Source of the DNA: Gordonia sediminis
Lineage (GTDB): Bacteria; Actinomycetota; Actinomycetes; Mycobacteriales; Mycobacteriaceae
Direction: 5' to 3'
DNA: 64,000 nt
NCBI GenBank assembly: GCA_004193205.1
Contig: RZUM01000012.1
Span: forward strand, 87,336-151,335
The notes under the pieces were generated by a model. That model searched no databases. It saw only the letters and a program-made list of their open reading frames with translations, and was not told the origin of the DNA. Made by a program: the position numbers and the translations under genes. This document shows, piece after piece, positions 52,735 through 60,405 of the stretch; the first letter of the stretch is position 1; each line of letters starts with the position of its first letter.

Positions 52735-53685
52735 ATGGCACTCATCGATGTGATCGTCTCCGACATCGTTCAGGAAACGCCGTCGGTCAAGACGTTCTAT
52801 CTGTCCAACCCCGACGGCACACCTATCGGTGAGTACGTGCCGGGCGCACACATCGACGTGGTCGGGCCGACCGCGATCACGCGGCAGTACTCGCTGTGCA
52901 GCCGGCCGGACGGGCAGGAGACGTTCGCGGTCGCGGTGAAGCGGGAGGAGAACTCGCGCGGCGGCTCGGCCGCACTGCACGAGCTCGTGGTCGGGGATGC
53001 ACTCAAGATCAGCGAGCCCCGCAACCTGCTCGGGATCCATCCGGAGGCCAAGCACCACGTGCTGGTCGCGGCGGGCATCGGGATCACCCCGATGCTGAGC
53101 ATGGCCCGGTTCATGGATGTGAACGGGATCAGTTTCGAGCTGCACTATTTTGCCCGGCAGGAAGAGGATGCCGCTTTCCTGCCGCTGCTTCGGGACCGCT
53201 GCCCGGAGAAGCTGCATGCTCATCTCGGTGTGGATCGAGCCGAGCAGGAAGCACTCCTCGAAGCCTCGCTCGCCGATGCGGCCGACGGCACTCACGTGTA
53301 CGTGTGTGGGCCCGAGGGTTTCATGGCGAAGATGATCGCCACCGCGGAACGCCTCGTGCCGGCGGAAGCGGTGCACTCGGAGAACTTCCACGCGGCCACC
53401 CAGCCCGATGCCGACGAGAATACCGCTTTCGAAGTGGAACTCGACGGCGAGACCTACCACGTTCCCGCGGACCGCAGCATCGTGGATGTGCTGGGGGAGA
53501 ACGGATGTGACATCGACACCTCGTGTCAGGAGGGCATCTGCGGTACGTGCATCATGTCGGTGGTCGAGGGCGACGCCGACCACCGCGACAACGTGCTGAC
53601 CAAGGCCGAGAAGGAATCCGGCGAGGTCATGGCGGTCTGCGTTTCACGGGCGCGTGGCACGCGGATCGTGTTGGACTACTACTGA
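52735..53685 (+). CDS. iacF: Flavin/[2Fe-2S] dioxygenase reductase
   Basis: A 316-aa class IA-type reductase (phthalate dioxygenase reductase family): flavin motif RQYSLCS (50-56), NAD motif GIGITPM (114-120) and HVYVCGPEGFM, then a C-terminal plant-type [2Fe-2S] domain with Cys264, Cys269, Cys272 and Cys302. It moves electrons from NADH to the Rieske dioxygenase IacCD. The start ATG 52735 follows AGGAGA; an in-frame ATG at 52612 lies inside iacE. It is the last gene of the iacA-F operon, with terminator-like repeats after it. Confidence 0.9.
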   Translation: MALIDVIVSDIVQETPSVKTFYLSNPDGTPIGEYVPGAHIDVVGPTAITRQYSLCSRPDGQETFAVAVKREENSRGGSAALHELVVGDALKISEPRNLLGIHPEAKHHVLVAAGIGITPMLSMARFMDVNGISFELHYFARQEEDAAFLPLLRDRCPEKLHAHLGVDRAEQEALLEASLADAADGTHVYVCGPEGFMAKMIATAERLVPAEAVHSENFHAATQPDADENTAFEVELDGETYHVPADRSIVDVLGENGCDIDTSCQEGICGTCIMSVVEGDADHRDNVLTKAEKESGEVMAVCVSRARGTRIVLDYY

Positions 53686-53690
53686 TTATC

Positions 53691-53767
53691 CGATCCCTGA
53701 GGAGGCCGGAGCGCCAGCGGAGGCGCGTCCCATCGATCCCTGAGGAGGCCGGAGCGCTAGCGGAGGC
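53691..53767. repeat. 34-bp direct repeat, two copies (CCCTGAGGAG family)
   Basis: Two 34-base copies (53691-53724 and 53734-53767) start CGATCCCTGAGGAGGCCGGA and differ by one base. They lie just after iacF. A related inverted piece (GCTCCTCAGGGAGC) is found right after the transposase gene at 55173-55186. The insertion element therefore seems to lie inside or beside a repeat cluster. Confidence 0.7.
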
Positions 53768-53772
53768 CGTCT

Positions 53773-53789
53773 CGAAGGGCGGCCCTTCG
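53773..53789 (+). terminator. CGAAGGGC-G-GCCCTTCG dyad after iacF
   Basis: A perfect 8-bp inverted repeat with a one-base centre, about 90 bases beyond the iacF stop and directly after the repeat pair. It can fold as a terminator for the iacA-F operon. It may equally be part of the repeat unit. Confidence 0.5.
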
Positions 53790-53944
53790 TGACAGTGAGA
53801 ATGGGTGTGGCTGTCGAGAAGGGTTTGGGTCTGACCTTCTTCGTGACTGACCTGCCTAGCTACGTGCGGGGGTGTCGTGCGCGCGACCTGTCGGCGTGAG
53901 TCGTTCTCGGCAGCCATGGCAACCGCCGCACAGACCTTGAAGGG

Positions 53945-54021
53945 CCGGGGCGGGTGTGACCTGATAAGGACCTTGTCGTGCTTGCGGCCTGACTCTTCAC
54001 TGTCCTGTCCACCCGCCCCGG
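53945..54021 (+). ncRNA. Candidate IS110 bridge RNA region (structured leader of the transposase)
   Basis: Upstream of the transposase, CCGGGGCGGGTG (53945-53956) and CACCCGCCCCGG (54010-54021) form a perfect 12-bp stem enclosing about 53 bases. Inside, AGGAC (53967) pairs with GTCCT (54002), and TGACCT (53957) could pair with AGGTCA (54024) as an alternative. IS110-family elements of one group encode their bridge RNA in the non-coding end 5' of the recombinase. The long non-coding left part (about 270 bases) plus this fold suggests the same here. The boundaries of the RNA are not known. Confidence 0.5.
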
Positions 54022-54061
54022 TGAGGTCATCCCCCACAACCGTGAAGGAGACATCACCACG

Positions 54062-55153
54062 ATGACTGCAGCGACCGTTGACGCGCAAGTAGAGGCGGTG
54101 TGCGAGGAGGTCGTGCTCGGCGTCGACACCCATCAGCAAACCCATCACGCCGCGCTCGTGTCGATGACCGGGACGCGGTTGGCTGATCGGGAGTTCGCGG
54201 CGACCGCGGCCGGCTACACGCAGTTGTGGGCGTGGGCGAGCGGGTACGGACGCATCCAGCGGGCCGGGGTGGAGTCCAGCGCCTCCTACGGGGCGGGTCT
54301 GACGCGGATGCTCACCGCCACCGGTGTCGAGGTGATCGAGGTCAACGCCCCCGATCAGGTGGTGCGTCATGCCGCCGGTAAAACCGACCAGATCGATGCC
54401 TACAACGCGGCCATGGCGGTGTTGTCGGGGCGGGCCACGGCCCGCGCCAAGGACACCACCGGGGTGATCGAATCGATCCGAATGCTTTTCCGCACACGGG
54501 AATCGGCGGTCGAGTCCCGTAAGGTCGTGATGGGTCAGATCCGTGATCTGTGTACCACCGCGCCCGCGGCGATCGCCGAGGAACTCGTCGGGAAGAAGTC
54601 GCTGGCCGCCCGGTTGGGGGTCATCGATTCGCTGCCTGAACCCCAGCGCAGCGCGCTGGGCGATCCGGTGACAGCGTTCGCGCGCGCCACCCAGGCGTTG
54701 GCGGCCCGCTATCGGGCGTTGACCACAGAGATCGACCAGGTCACTCGTGACCTCGACTCCCTGGTCGCGGTGACCACCCCCACGCTGATCGCGGCCCCGC
54801 AGATCGGCACCATCAGCGCCGCGCAGTTCCTGATCACCGTCGGGGAGAACATCGACCGGATGGGCAGCGAGGCCAGCTTCGCCAAACTCTGCGGTGTGGC
54901 GCCACTGCCGGCGTCGTCGGGGAAATCCTCCCGGCACCGCATCAACAAAGGTGGAGACCGCCAAGCCAACAGCAAATTGCACCTGATCGCGGTGGGCCGC
55001 CTGAAAAACCATCCCCCCACGCTGGCCTACGCCGCCCGCAGAAAGGACGAACTCAACAGCAAAAAAGACCTCATCCGCTGCCTCAAACGCTACATCGCCC
55101 GAGAAGTCTTCGCCGCCCTCAAAACCGACCTCGGAGCGCTTGACAAACTATAG
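54062..55153 (+). CDS. IS110-family transposase (DEDD/serine recombinase type)
   Basis: A 363-aa transposase with the RuvC-like N-terminal domain (LGVDTHQQTHHAALVS, first Asp; later GKTDQIDAYNAAMAVLSG) and the C-terminal Tnp_20 domain (LIAAPQIGTISAAQFLITVGEN ... FAKLCGVAPLPASSGKSSRHRINKGGDRQANSKLH). That last motif carries the conserved serine. It is full length with no frameshift, so it may be active. These enzymes use an RNA guide from the element to recognise donor and target. GAAGGAG lies 13 bases before the ATG, a rather long spacing. Confidence 0.93.
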   Translation: MTAATVDAQVEAVCEEVVLGVDTHQQTHHAALVSMTGTRLADREFAATAAGYTQLWAWASGYGRIQRAGVESSASYGAGLTRMLTATGVEVIEVNAPDQVVRHAAGKTDQIDAYNAAMAVLSGRATARAKDTTGVIESIRMLFRTRESAVESRKVVMGQIRDLCTTAPAAIAEELVGKKSLAARLGVIDSLPEPQRSALGDPVTAFARATQALAARYRALTTEIDQVTRDLDSLVAVTTPTLIAAPQIGTISAAQFLITVGENIDRMGSEASFAKLCGVAPLPASSGKSSRHRINKGGDRQANSKLHLIAVGRLKNHPPTLAYAARRKDELNSKKDLIRCLKRYIAREVFAALKTDLGALDKL

Positions 55154-55160
55154 GACCGTC

Positions 55161-55186
55161 GCTCGCAAGCTCGCTCCTCAGGGAGC
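55161..55186. repeat. Inverted copy of the CCCTGAGGAG repeat at the right side of the IS
   Basis: GCTCGCAAGCTCGCTCCTCAGGGAGC contains the reverse complement of CCCTGAGGAGCGAGC and an internal hairpin GCTCC-TCAG-GGAGC. The left side of the IS carries direct copies of the same core, so the element is bracketed by opposite-orientation repeats. It may also serve as a terminator for the transposase or the response regulator. Confidence 0.5.
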
Positions 55187-55238
55187 GGGTGGGGGGTACC
55201 AGCCCCGGCTTGCGTCCATCTCCGGATCAGGGACCGGA

Positions 55239-55877
55239 TTACGACGAGTCGACCGGAACGTTCACATCGAAACGCAGAATGTCACGGACGAGCGTGTTGA
55301 TGCTGTCCGCGTCGGTCTTGCTCTTGATGCGGGTCCGGTGGACGTCGACCGTCTTCACGCTCATGCCGAGGCGCCGTGCGATGTTCTGGCTCGGCAATCC
55401 TTCTACGACCAGCGCGAGGATCTCGCGTTCGCGCGGGGTCAGCTGATCGACCTTGGCCTGCACCGACTTCCGCGACTCGAACACGGCGAACCGTTCTGCC
55501 GCCAACTCGACCCCGCGCTGCACGGCATCGAGCAGACGTTGCGGATCGTAGGGTTTCTCGAGGAAATCCATGGCGCCGGCCTGCAATGTGGACACCGACA
55601 TCCGGATGTCGCCATGCGCGGACACGAAGATGATGGCGACGTGCGGGGCGAACTCGTTCAGCTTCTCCTGCAGGCGGGTGCCACTCATCTGGGGCATGCG
55701 TACGTCGAGGATGATGCAGGCCGGGTGGTCGCCAGAGTAGGCGGTGAGAAACGCATCTGCGCTGTGGCAGATGGAGGGTTTGATGCCGATGCTGTCGAGT
55801 AACCAGTCGACCGATTCACACAGCTCGGGATCGTCGTCGACCACGTACACGGTGGTCGGGAGCTCGGTCACGCTCAC
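55239..55877 (-). CDS. FixJ/NarL-type response regulator (candidate iac regulator)
   Basis: A 212-aa two-domain regulator. The receiver has the acidic pair DDD at 14-16, phosphoacceptor Asp58 (ILDVRMP), Ser86 and Lys108 (EKPYDP). The LuxR-type helix-turn-helix is at about 146-187 (LTPREREILALVVEGLPSQNIARRLGMSVKTVDVHRTRIKSK). Closest by layout to FixJ/StyR/TodT regulators that partner soluble PAS kinases. It is the last gene of an operon with the iacH-type amidase and a small unknown protein. The partner is very likely the PAS kinase at the other end of the cluster. Confidence 0.92.
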   Translation of the reverse strand: MSVTELPTTVYVVDDDPELCESVDWLLDSIGIKPSICHSADAFLTAYSGDHPACIILDVRMPQMSGTRLQEKLNEFAPHVAIIFVSAHGDIRMSVSTLQAGAMDFLEKPYDPQRLLDAVQRGVELAAERFAVFESRKSVQAKVDQLTPREREILALVVEGLPSQNIARRLGMSVKTVDVHRTRIKSKTDADSINTLVRDILRFDVNVPVDSS

Positions 55878-55896
55878 GAGTGTAGTCGGGCCTGTT

Positions 55897-56193
55897 TCAA
55901 TCGGACCAGGCCGCGTCGGCGGTCCAGTAGTTCATGCCCAGCACGCTCACCTTGTGCTCCCATTCGGACGTACGGCTCAGCCACGGCTCTTCCTGCCGGA
56001 CCGACGCGTCGGCCGCCTCGGGCCCATCGGCCTCGACGGTCCAGTGCACCCAGTTCACCTCGCGGCCATATTCGTCGTGCACGAACAGATCGACGTGATG
56101 CCATCCGTAGTTGAAGGTGTCCTCGTAGCAGGTGAGGAACATCCGGTGATGTGTGGTGGGTCGTGGCTTCATGGTCGTGTTCTCAGGGGTCAT
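55897..56193 (-). CDS. Uncharacterised 98-aa protein between amidase and response regulator
   Basis: Not recognised. The protein (MTPENTTMKPRPTTHHRMFLTCYEDTFNYGWHHVDLFVHDEYG and on) is rich in aromatic residues and histidine, has no signal peptide or membrane helix, and contains WVHWTVEADGPEAADASVRQEEPW. It starts at ATG 56193, with AGGAG six bases upstream, and sits 24 bases after the amidase gene and 20 bases before the response regulator gene, so it is surely co-expressed with them. It may be a small enzyme or accessory subunit for an indole intermediate; that is guesswork. Confidence 0.75.
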   Translation of the reverse strand: MTPENTTMKPRPTTHHRMFLTCYEDTFNYGWHHVDLFVHDEYGREVNWVHWTVEADGPEAADASVRQEEPWLSRTSEWEHKVSVLGMNYWTADAAWSD

Positions 56194-56216
56194 CGTCATC
56201 TCCTGTGGTGTCCCGG

Positions 56217-57506
56217 TTACGCCGAAATTCCGGGCATCGATCGCAATATCGGCTCCAAGCGTGTCGCGACGTCGAAGAGCAACGGCTCCTGGCCGGGCAG
56301 ACCGATGAGTTGCACACCGAGCGGCAGACCGGCGGAGGTCTGGGCGCCCGGCACCACGACAACCGGTGCTCCGAGCAGCTGCCAGGGTCGGCTCAGGACC
56401 GGAGAGCCGGTCGCGGACAACCCCTCGGGAGCGGGTCCGAGCGCGGCGGGGCCGATGATGATCGCGTCTCGTCCGAGGATCTCGGTGAGCTGGTCACGGG
56501 AACGGTCGCGGCGGATCAGTGCGGCGCCATGGTCGTCGGCGCGCACGGTGCGGCCGGTCTCGACCAGCTCACGCAGCGGCGTGCTGAGCTGCGCGAACGA
56601 CGATTCGTACGTGTCGGACAGGGTGTCGGCCGCCTCGTGCGACATGACGGTCGCATGATCATCGGCGAGGGTTTGGACGTGGTCATCCCACTGCAGCGGC
56701 AGCGTGTCGACGCCGATCTCGCCGAGGAGGTCGGGCAATTCGAGGACCAACGTCGACATTTCCGGGCTGAGCGCGTCGAGGTCGCTGCCGTGCCACACCA
56801 TCGCTTTGCGAGTGGCGGCGGCCGGCGTCGGCGACACGCCGGTGAAAGCCGAATAGGTACGCAGCAGGTCAGGGGTCGTGCGGGTGAGGATTCCGAGGCT
56901 GTCGAGCGACGGGCTCAGGCCGGTGATCCCGGCGAGGCTCGTACTGCCCTGGGCCAGGACCATGCCCGCGGCACCGCAGAACGATGCGGGTCTGGTCAGC
57001 GATCCGGCGGTTTGGGTGCCGAGCGCGATGGGAATGGTGCCTGCCCCGACCGCAGCCGCGGAGCCGCTGGACGATCCGCCGGGCGTGTGATCGGCGCCGT
57101 GCGGGTTACGCGTGGGGCCGGGGGCGAAGTACCCGAACTCGGTGGTGACCGTCTTGCCCTGGACGATGGCGCCCAGCTCGCGGAATCGGCGCACACAGTC
57201 GGCGTCGGCGTCGGCGGGGTTCGCGGACGTGGTCGAGGATCCGGCCCGCGTGGGCAGGCCGGCGACATCGATCAGGTCTTTGACACCGAGCGAGATTCCA
57301 CGCAGTGGCAGTGCCGTTCCGGCGCGATCCTGCGCGCGGGCCGCCTCGACGTAGGTATCCGACAGTGCGACCCACGCCGCGATTTCCGGTTCCCGACGTT
57401 CGATCTCGCCTCGAGTCGCGACGACGAGCGCTTCCGACGACACGGTCCCGGCGTTCACCGCGGTTACCTGGTCACTGATGGGCTGATTCCCGTAGGCCGA
57501 GCTCAC
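56217..57506 (-). CDS. iacH: Amidase-signature hydrolase of IAA degradation
   Basis: A 429-aa amidase-signature enzyme with the Ser-cisSer-Lys set: Lys76 in GVKDLID, the serine cluster 145-147 in TPGGSSSGSAAAV, and nucleophile Ser169 in GTQTAGSLTRPASFCG. In iac systems IacH is an amidase-type protein thought to open the oxindole lactam of the intermediate. It leads a minus-strand operon with a small protein and the response regulator, divergent from the MFS transporter. GGAGG precedes the ATG at 57506. Confidence 0.85.
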   Translation of the reverse strand: MSSAYGNQPISDQVTAVNAGTVSSEALVVATRGEIERREPEIAAWVALSDTYVEAARAQDRAGTALPLRGISLGVKDLIDVAGLPTRAGSSTTSANPADADADCVRRFRELGAIVQGKTVTTEFGYFAPGPTRNPHGADHTPGGSSSGSAAAVGAGTIPIALGTQTAGSLTRPASFCGAAGMVLAQGSTSLAGITGLSPSLDSLGILTRTTPDLLRTYSAFTGVSPTPAAATRKAMVWHGSDLDALSPEMSTLVLELPDLLGEIGVDTLPLQWDDHVQTLADDHATVMSHEAADTLSDTYESSFAQLSTPLRELVETGRTVRADDHGAALIRRDRSRDQLTEILGRDAIIIGPAALGPAPEGLSATGSPVLSRPWQLLGAPVVVVPGAQTSAGLPLGVQLIGLPGQEPLLFDVATRLEPILRSMPGISA

Positions 57507-57707
57507 CGATCCTCCTTCGTTGGTGCACCCAGTCTGCCTCGTGAAAGGGGTCCGGCAACAGTAAAGATTTCCCCTCTACCTCTGTAGGGACAACACCTCA
57601 TAGGTTCGCCACAGGCGAATCAGCCGCCCCCTGTCAGACGTTCGACGCCGGCGGCACCACGCCTGGTCCCACAGCCACTCGGGGGAGCACCCAGCGGAGG
57701 AATCACG
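57507..57707. promoter_or_regulatory. Divergent promoter region of amidase and MFS operons
   Basis: The 201-base gap between the amidase (minus) and MFS (plus) genes has no gene. It carries CAGTAAAGATTT at 57559-57570, sharing CAGTAANGANTT with the iacA/kinase promoter at 48398-48409. This is a candidate site for the iac response regulator. Confidence 0.45.
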
Positions 57708-59180
57708 ATGTCCACCAATACAACCGAACCCAGCACGGCATCGGCCGTCGCGAACCCACCTCGACGGGTCGACTTCGGTCGAATGTCCGGGCGCGCCTGG
57801 CTGGTCACCGCGCTGCTCGTGGTCTTCCAGATCATCGCCTTCGCCGACAAGGCGGTACTCGGCCTGGTATCGGCAGATGCGATGCCCGAACTCGGTCTCA
57901 CCGCAGTCGAATTCGGATTCATCGGCAGTGCGTTCTTCTTCCTGTACGCGATCGTCTCGGTGGTGACCGGAGTCCTGGCATCCAAGTACTCGGTCAAGTG
58001 GATTCTGTTTGCGATGGCGCTTATCTGGGCGGTCCTGCAATTCCCGATGCTGCTCGGCGGCGGTGCGGCAATCCTGCTGGTCACCCGCATCGTGCTCGGC
58101 GGCGCGGAGGGTCCGGCGACCGCGATGTCGCTTACCTCGGCTCAGGGCTGGTTCGAACCGGCGCGCCGCGCATTGCCGTCGAATCTCGTCGCGGCCGGCG
58201 CGACGCTGGGCCCGGTCATCGCCGCACCACTGCTGGCCTGGGTCATCGCCGCCTGGGGTTGGCGCTGGGCGTTCGGCGTCCTCGGTGTCGTCGGGCTCGT
58301 GTGGACGATCGTCTGGCTCCTTCTCGGCGCCGACGGACCGCACGGCAAACAGAACCGCTCCGACAAAGCCGCACAGACACAGGCAGACCACGACAACGAT
58401 CGCGTCCGTGACGACAGCGCCGATCAGATCGACACCGCCGCCGTCGACGACCAGAAGCCGGTCGTCATCTGGCGGGCACTCCTGAGCATCGCGTTCATCT
58501 CCGCCGTGATCGGCGGCGCATCCAACTTCTGGGTCCAGGGCTTCCTGACCACCTGGCTGCCGCAGTACCTGCGGACGGTCGTCGGACTGACGCTGTCTGA
58601 GGTCGGCGCAGTCACCACGTTCCCGTGGGTCATCGGCGCCCTGGTTCTGCTCGCCCTCGGTGCGCTGGGCCATCGCCTCATGCGACGCGGCGCCAACGCC
58701 CACCTGGCCATCGCCATCCCGTTCGGCTGCGCTGCCGTGGTGGCGGGCATGTGCTTCTTGCTGATTCAGGCCACGTCCGGTCTGCTCGCGGTCGCACTAT
58801 TGAGCATTGCCGGCGGCTGCAGCCTCGCCTACCCGATGACGGCGTCGGCGATCGGCTACGCCGTCGGTGCACGTCAGCGACCGATCCTGATGGCAACGCT
58901 GGGTGGCGTGGCGTCGTTCGGCGCGGTCATCTCGCCGATTCTCGTCGGCTGGCTGATGGGTCGTGCCGGATACGTTGCGACACCCAAGGGTCAGAAGCCG
59001 AGCCCCGAGATGGCGGCGAACATGGCCCACGGTGTGCACCAGGCGTTCACCATCACCGGCATCGTCCTCGTCATCGGTGGTGCGTTGTGCATCTTGTTCC
59101 TCCGCCCCGAACGACTCGCCAACACCCTGCAACAGCGCTTCATCCGCCTCGACAAGTCCCTGATCGCCGACAAGTCCTGA
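57708..59180 (+). CDS. MFS transporter, candidate indole-3-acetate importer
   Basis: A 490-aa major facilitator with about 12 membrane helices and a polar central loop of about 50 residues (GADGPHGKQNRSDKAAQTQADHDNDRVRDDSADQID) after helix 6. The first helices (AWLVTALLVVFQIIAFADKAVLGLVSADAMPELGLTAVEFGFIGSAFFFLYAI) resemble the anion:cation symporter class that carries organic acids. It starts the right-hand plus-strand operon with the flavin reductase and SnoaL-like genes, so IAA uptake is the likely role. AGCGGAGG precedes the ATG. Confidence 0.87.
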   Translation: MSTNTTEPSTASAVANPPRRVDFGRMSGRAWLVTALLVVFQIIAFADKAVLGLVSADAMPELGLTAVEFGFIGSAFFFLYAIVSVVTGVLASKYSVKWILFAMALIWAVLQFPMLLGGGAAILLVTRIVLGGAEGPATAMSLTSAQGWFEPARRALPSNLVAAGATLGPVIAAPLLAWVIAAWGWRWAFGVLGVVGLVWTIVWLLLGADGPHGKQNRSDKAAQTQADHDNDRVRDDSADQIDTAAVDDQKPVVIWRALLSIAFISAVIGGASNFWVQGFLTTWLPQYLRTVVGLTLSEVGAVTTFPWVIGALVLLALGALGHRLMRRGANAHLAIAIPFGCAAVVAGMCFLLIQATSGLLAVALLSIAGGCSLAYPMTASAIGYAVGARQRPILMATLGGVASFGAVISPILVGWLMGRAGYVATPKGQKPSPEMAANMAHGVHQAFTITGIVLVIGGALCILFLRPERLANTLQQRFIRLDKSLIADKS

Positions 59181-59205
59181 CCGAGCACCGCAGTCGAAGG
59201 AGTCA

Positions 59206-60405
59206 ATGATGTCCCACACAACGTCCACGCCCGTGGACCCCAAGGTTTTCCGTGATGTCCTGGGCCACTATCCGACCGGGGTCGTCGTCGTCACCGGTCG
59301 GGAGGCCGACGGCGAGATCCTGGCCATGGTGGTCGGCACCTTCAACTCGGTGTCGCTCGACCCGCCGCTGGTCTCGTTCATGCCGATGAAGACGTCGCGC
59401 ACGTTCGAACGGATGCTCAACTGCTCCTCGTTGTGCATCAACATCCTCGGGGGCGAGCAGGAGGACATCGTGCTCACCGTCGCACAGCGGTGGGAGAACA
59501 AGCTCGACGGAATCGACTGGTTCCCATCACCATCGGGTGACCCGGTGCTCAGCGAGTCGGTGGCCTGGATCGATGCCCGGATCGCCACCACTGTCGAGGC
59601 CGGTGACCACTGGATCGCCCTGTGCGAGGTCCATGACATGGCCGTCACGAATCCGGTGTCGCCGCTGATCTTCTTCCAGGGCGGCTACGGCAGCTTTGTG
59701 TGCACATCGCTGATGGCCCGGATGGACCACGAGATTCTGCCGGCCATCCACGCGGCACACGCAGCACGGTCCGATGTTGAGGATCTTGCCAACGAAATCG
59801 GTTGCGAGGTCGTAGTGTTCACCGCGGTGAGCTGCGACGAGATGGCCGCCGTGCTCTCCGCCACCGGCCCCGGCGTCGACCGTGGCCTCGGACTGGCCGG
59901 GCGAGTCCCCATGGTGCCGCCCATCGGCGACACCTACCTGTTCGATCACGGCGACACCGACCAGCAGCGCTGGGTGGACAAATTGCGCGGCGCGCCCGAG
60001 GAGGTCAAGCAGGTCCACCGCGATCGGCTGGAATTCGTTCGCGAACACGGCTACCTGGTGTCATTCCTTCCGTCGGAAGGTGATTCGGCCTACGACGACC
60101 TGCGCCGCGCCACTCGCGAATACGACACGGCTCGACTCACACCCTCTCAGGAACGTCGCATTCGGGAGTCGATCGCGAGCTCCGCCGTGGACTACCGGCC
60201 CCGGCCGCTCACCGACGACGACACCTACGACATCGGTTCGTTGTTGATCCCGATCCGTGATGCGAACGGGAAACACTCGATGACCCTGCGGCTCGCCCAG
60301 CTCCCAGCCGGCCGGACCGGAGCCGAGGTCAAGGGCTGGGTCTTGCGCGCGCGGCGCGTCGCCGAGCTCCTGGGCGCGCCGACGAGGACGGGGACGGCGG
60401 CATGA
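59206..60405 (+). CDS. iacG: Flavin reductase fused to an IclR-like ligand-binding domain
   Basis: A 399-aa two-domain protein. Residues 1 to about 165 are a flavin reductase (FRDVLGHYPTGVVVVTGREADGEILAMVVGTFNSVSLDPPLVSFMP ... FFQGGYGSF) that would supply reduced flavin to IacA. Residues about 170-390 look like the effector domain of IclR regulators (HEILPAIHAAHAARSDVEDLANEIGCEVVVFTAV ... GLAGRVPMVPPIGDTYLFD ... GSLLIPIRDANGKHSMTLRLAQ), without any helix-turn-helix. A stand-alone flavin reductase is about 170 aa. GAAGGAG precedes two in-frame ATGs, 59206 and 59209. It overlaps the next gene by 4 bases. Confidence 0.85.
   Translation: MMSHTTSTPVDPKVFRDVLGHYPTGVVVVTGREADGEILAMVVGTFNSVSLDPPLVSFMPMKTSRTFERMLNCSSLCINILGGEQEDIVLTVAQRWENKLDGIDWFPSPSGDPVLSESVAWIDARIATTVEAGDHWIALCEVHDMAVTNPVSPLIFFQGGYGSFVCTSLMARMDHEILPAIHAAHAARSDVEDLANEIGCEVVVFTAVSCDEMAAVLSATGPGVDRGLGLAGRVPMVPPIGDTYLFDHGDTDQQRWVDKLRGAPEEVKQVHRDRLEFVREHGYLVSFLPSEGDSAYDDLRRATREYDTARLTPSQERRIRESIASSAVDYRPRPLTDDDTYDIGSLLIPIRDANGKHSMTLRLAQLPAGRTGAEVKGWVLRARRVAELLGAPTRTGTAA

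Larger units (their letters stand above)
53790..55160 (+). mobile_element. IS110-family insertion element (ends approximate)
   Basis: The element consists of a non-coding left part and one transposase gene. IS110 elements lack usual terminal inverted repeats, so the ends are set only by the flanking repeats at 53691-53789 and 55161-55186. It lies between two convergent genes (iacF and the response regulator) and does not interrupt either. Confidence 0.6.

Noticed and set aside
53686-55238. Idea that the IS110 element disrupts the auxin gene cluster
   Set aside because: It lies between the intact ends of two convergent genes; iacF and the response regulator are both full length.
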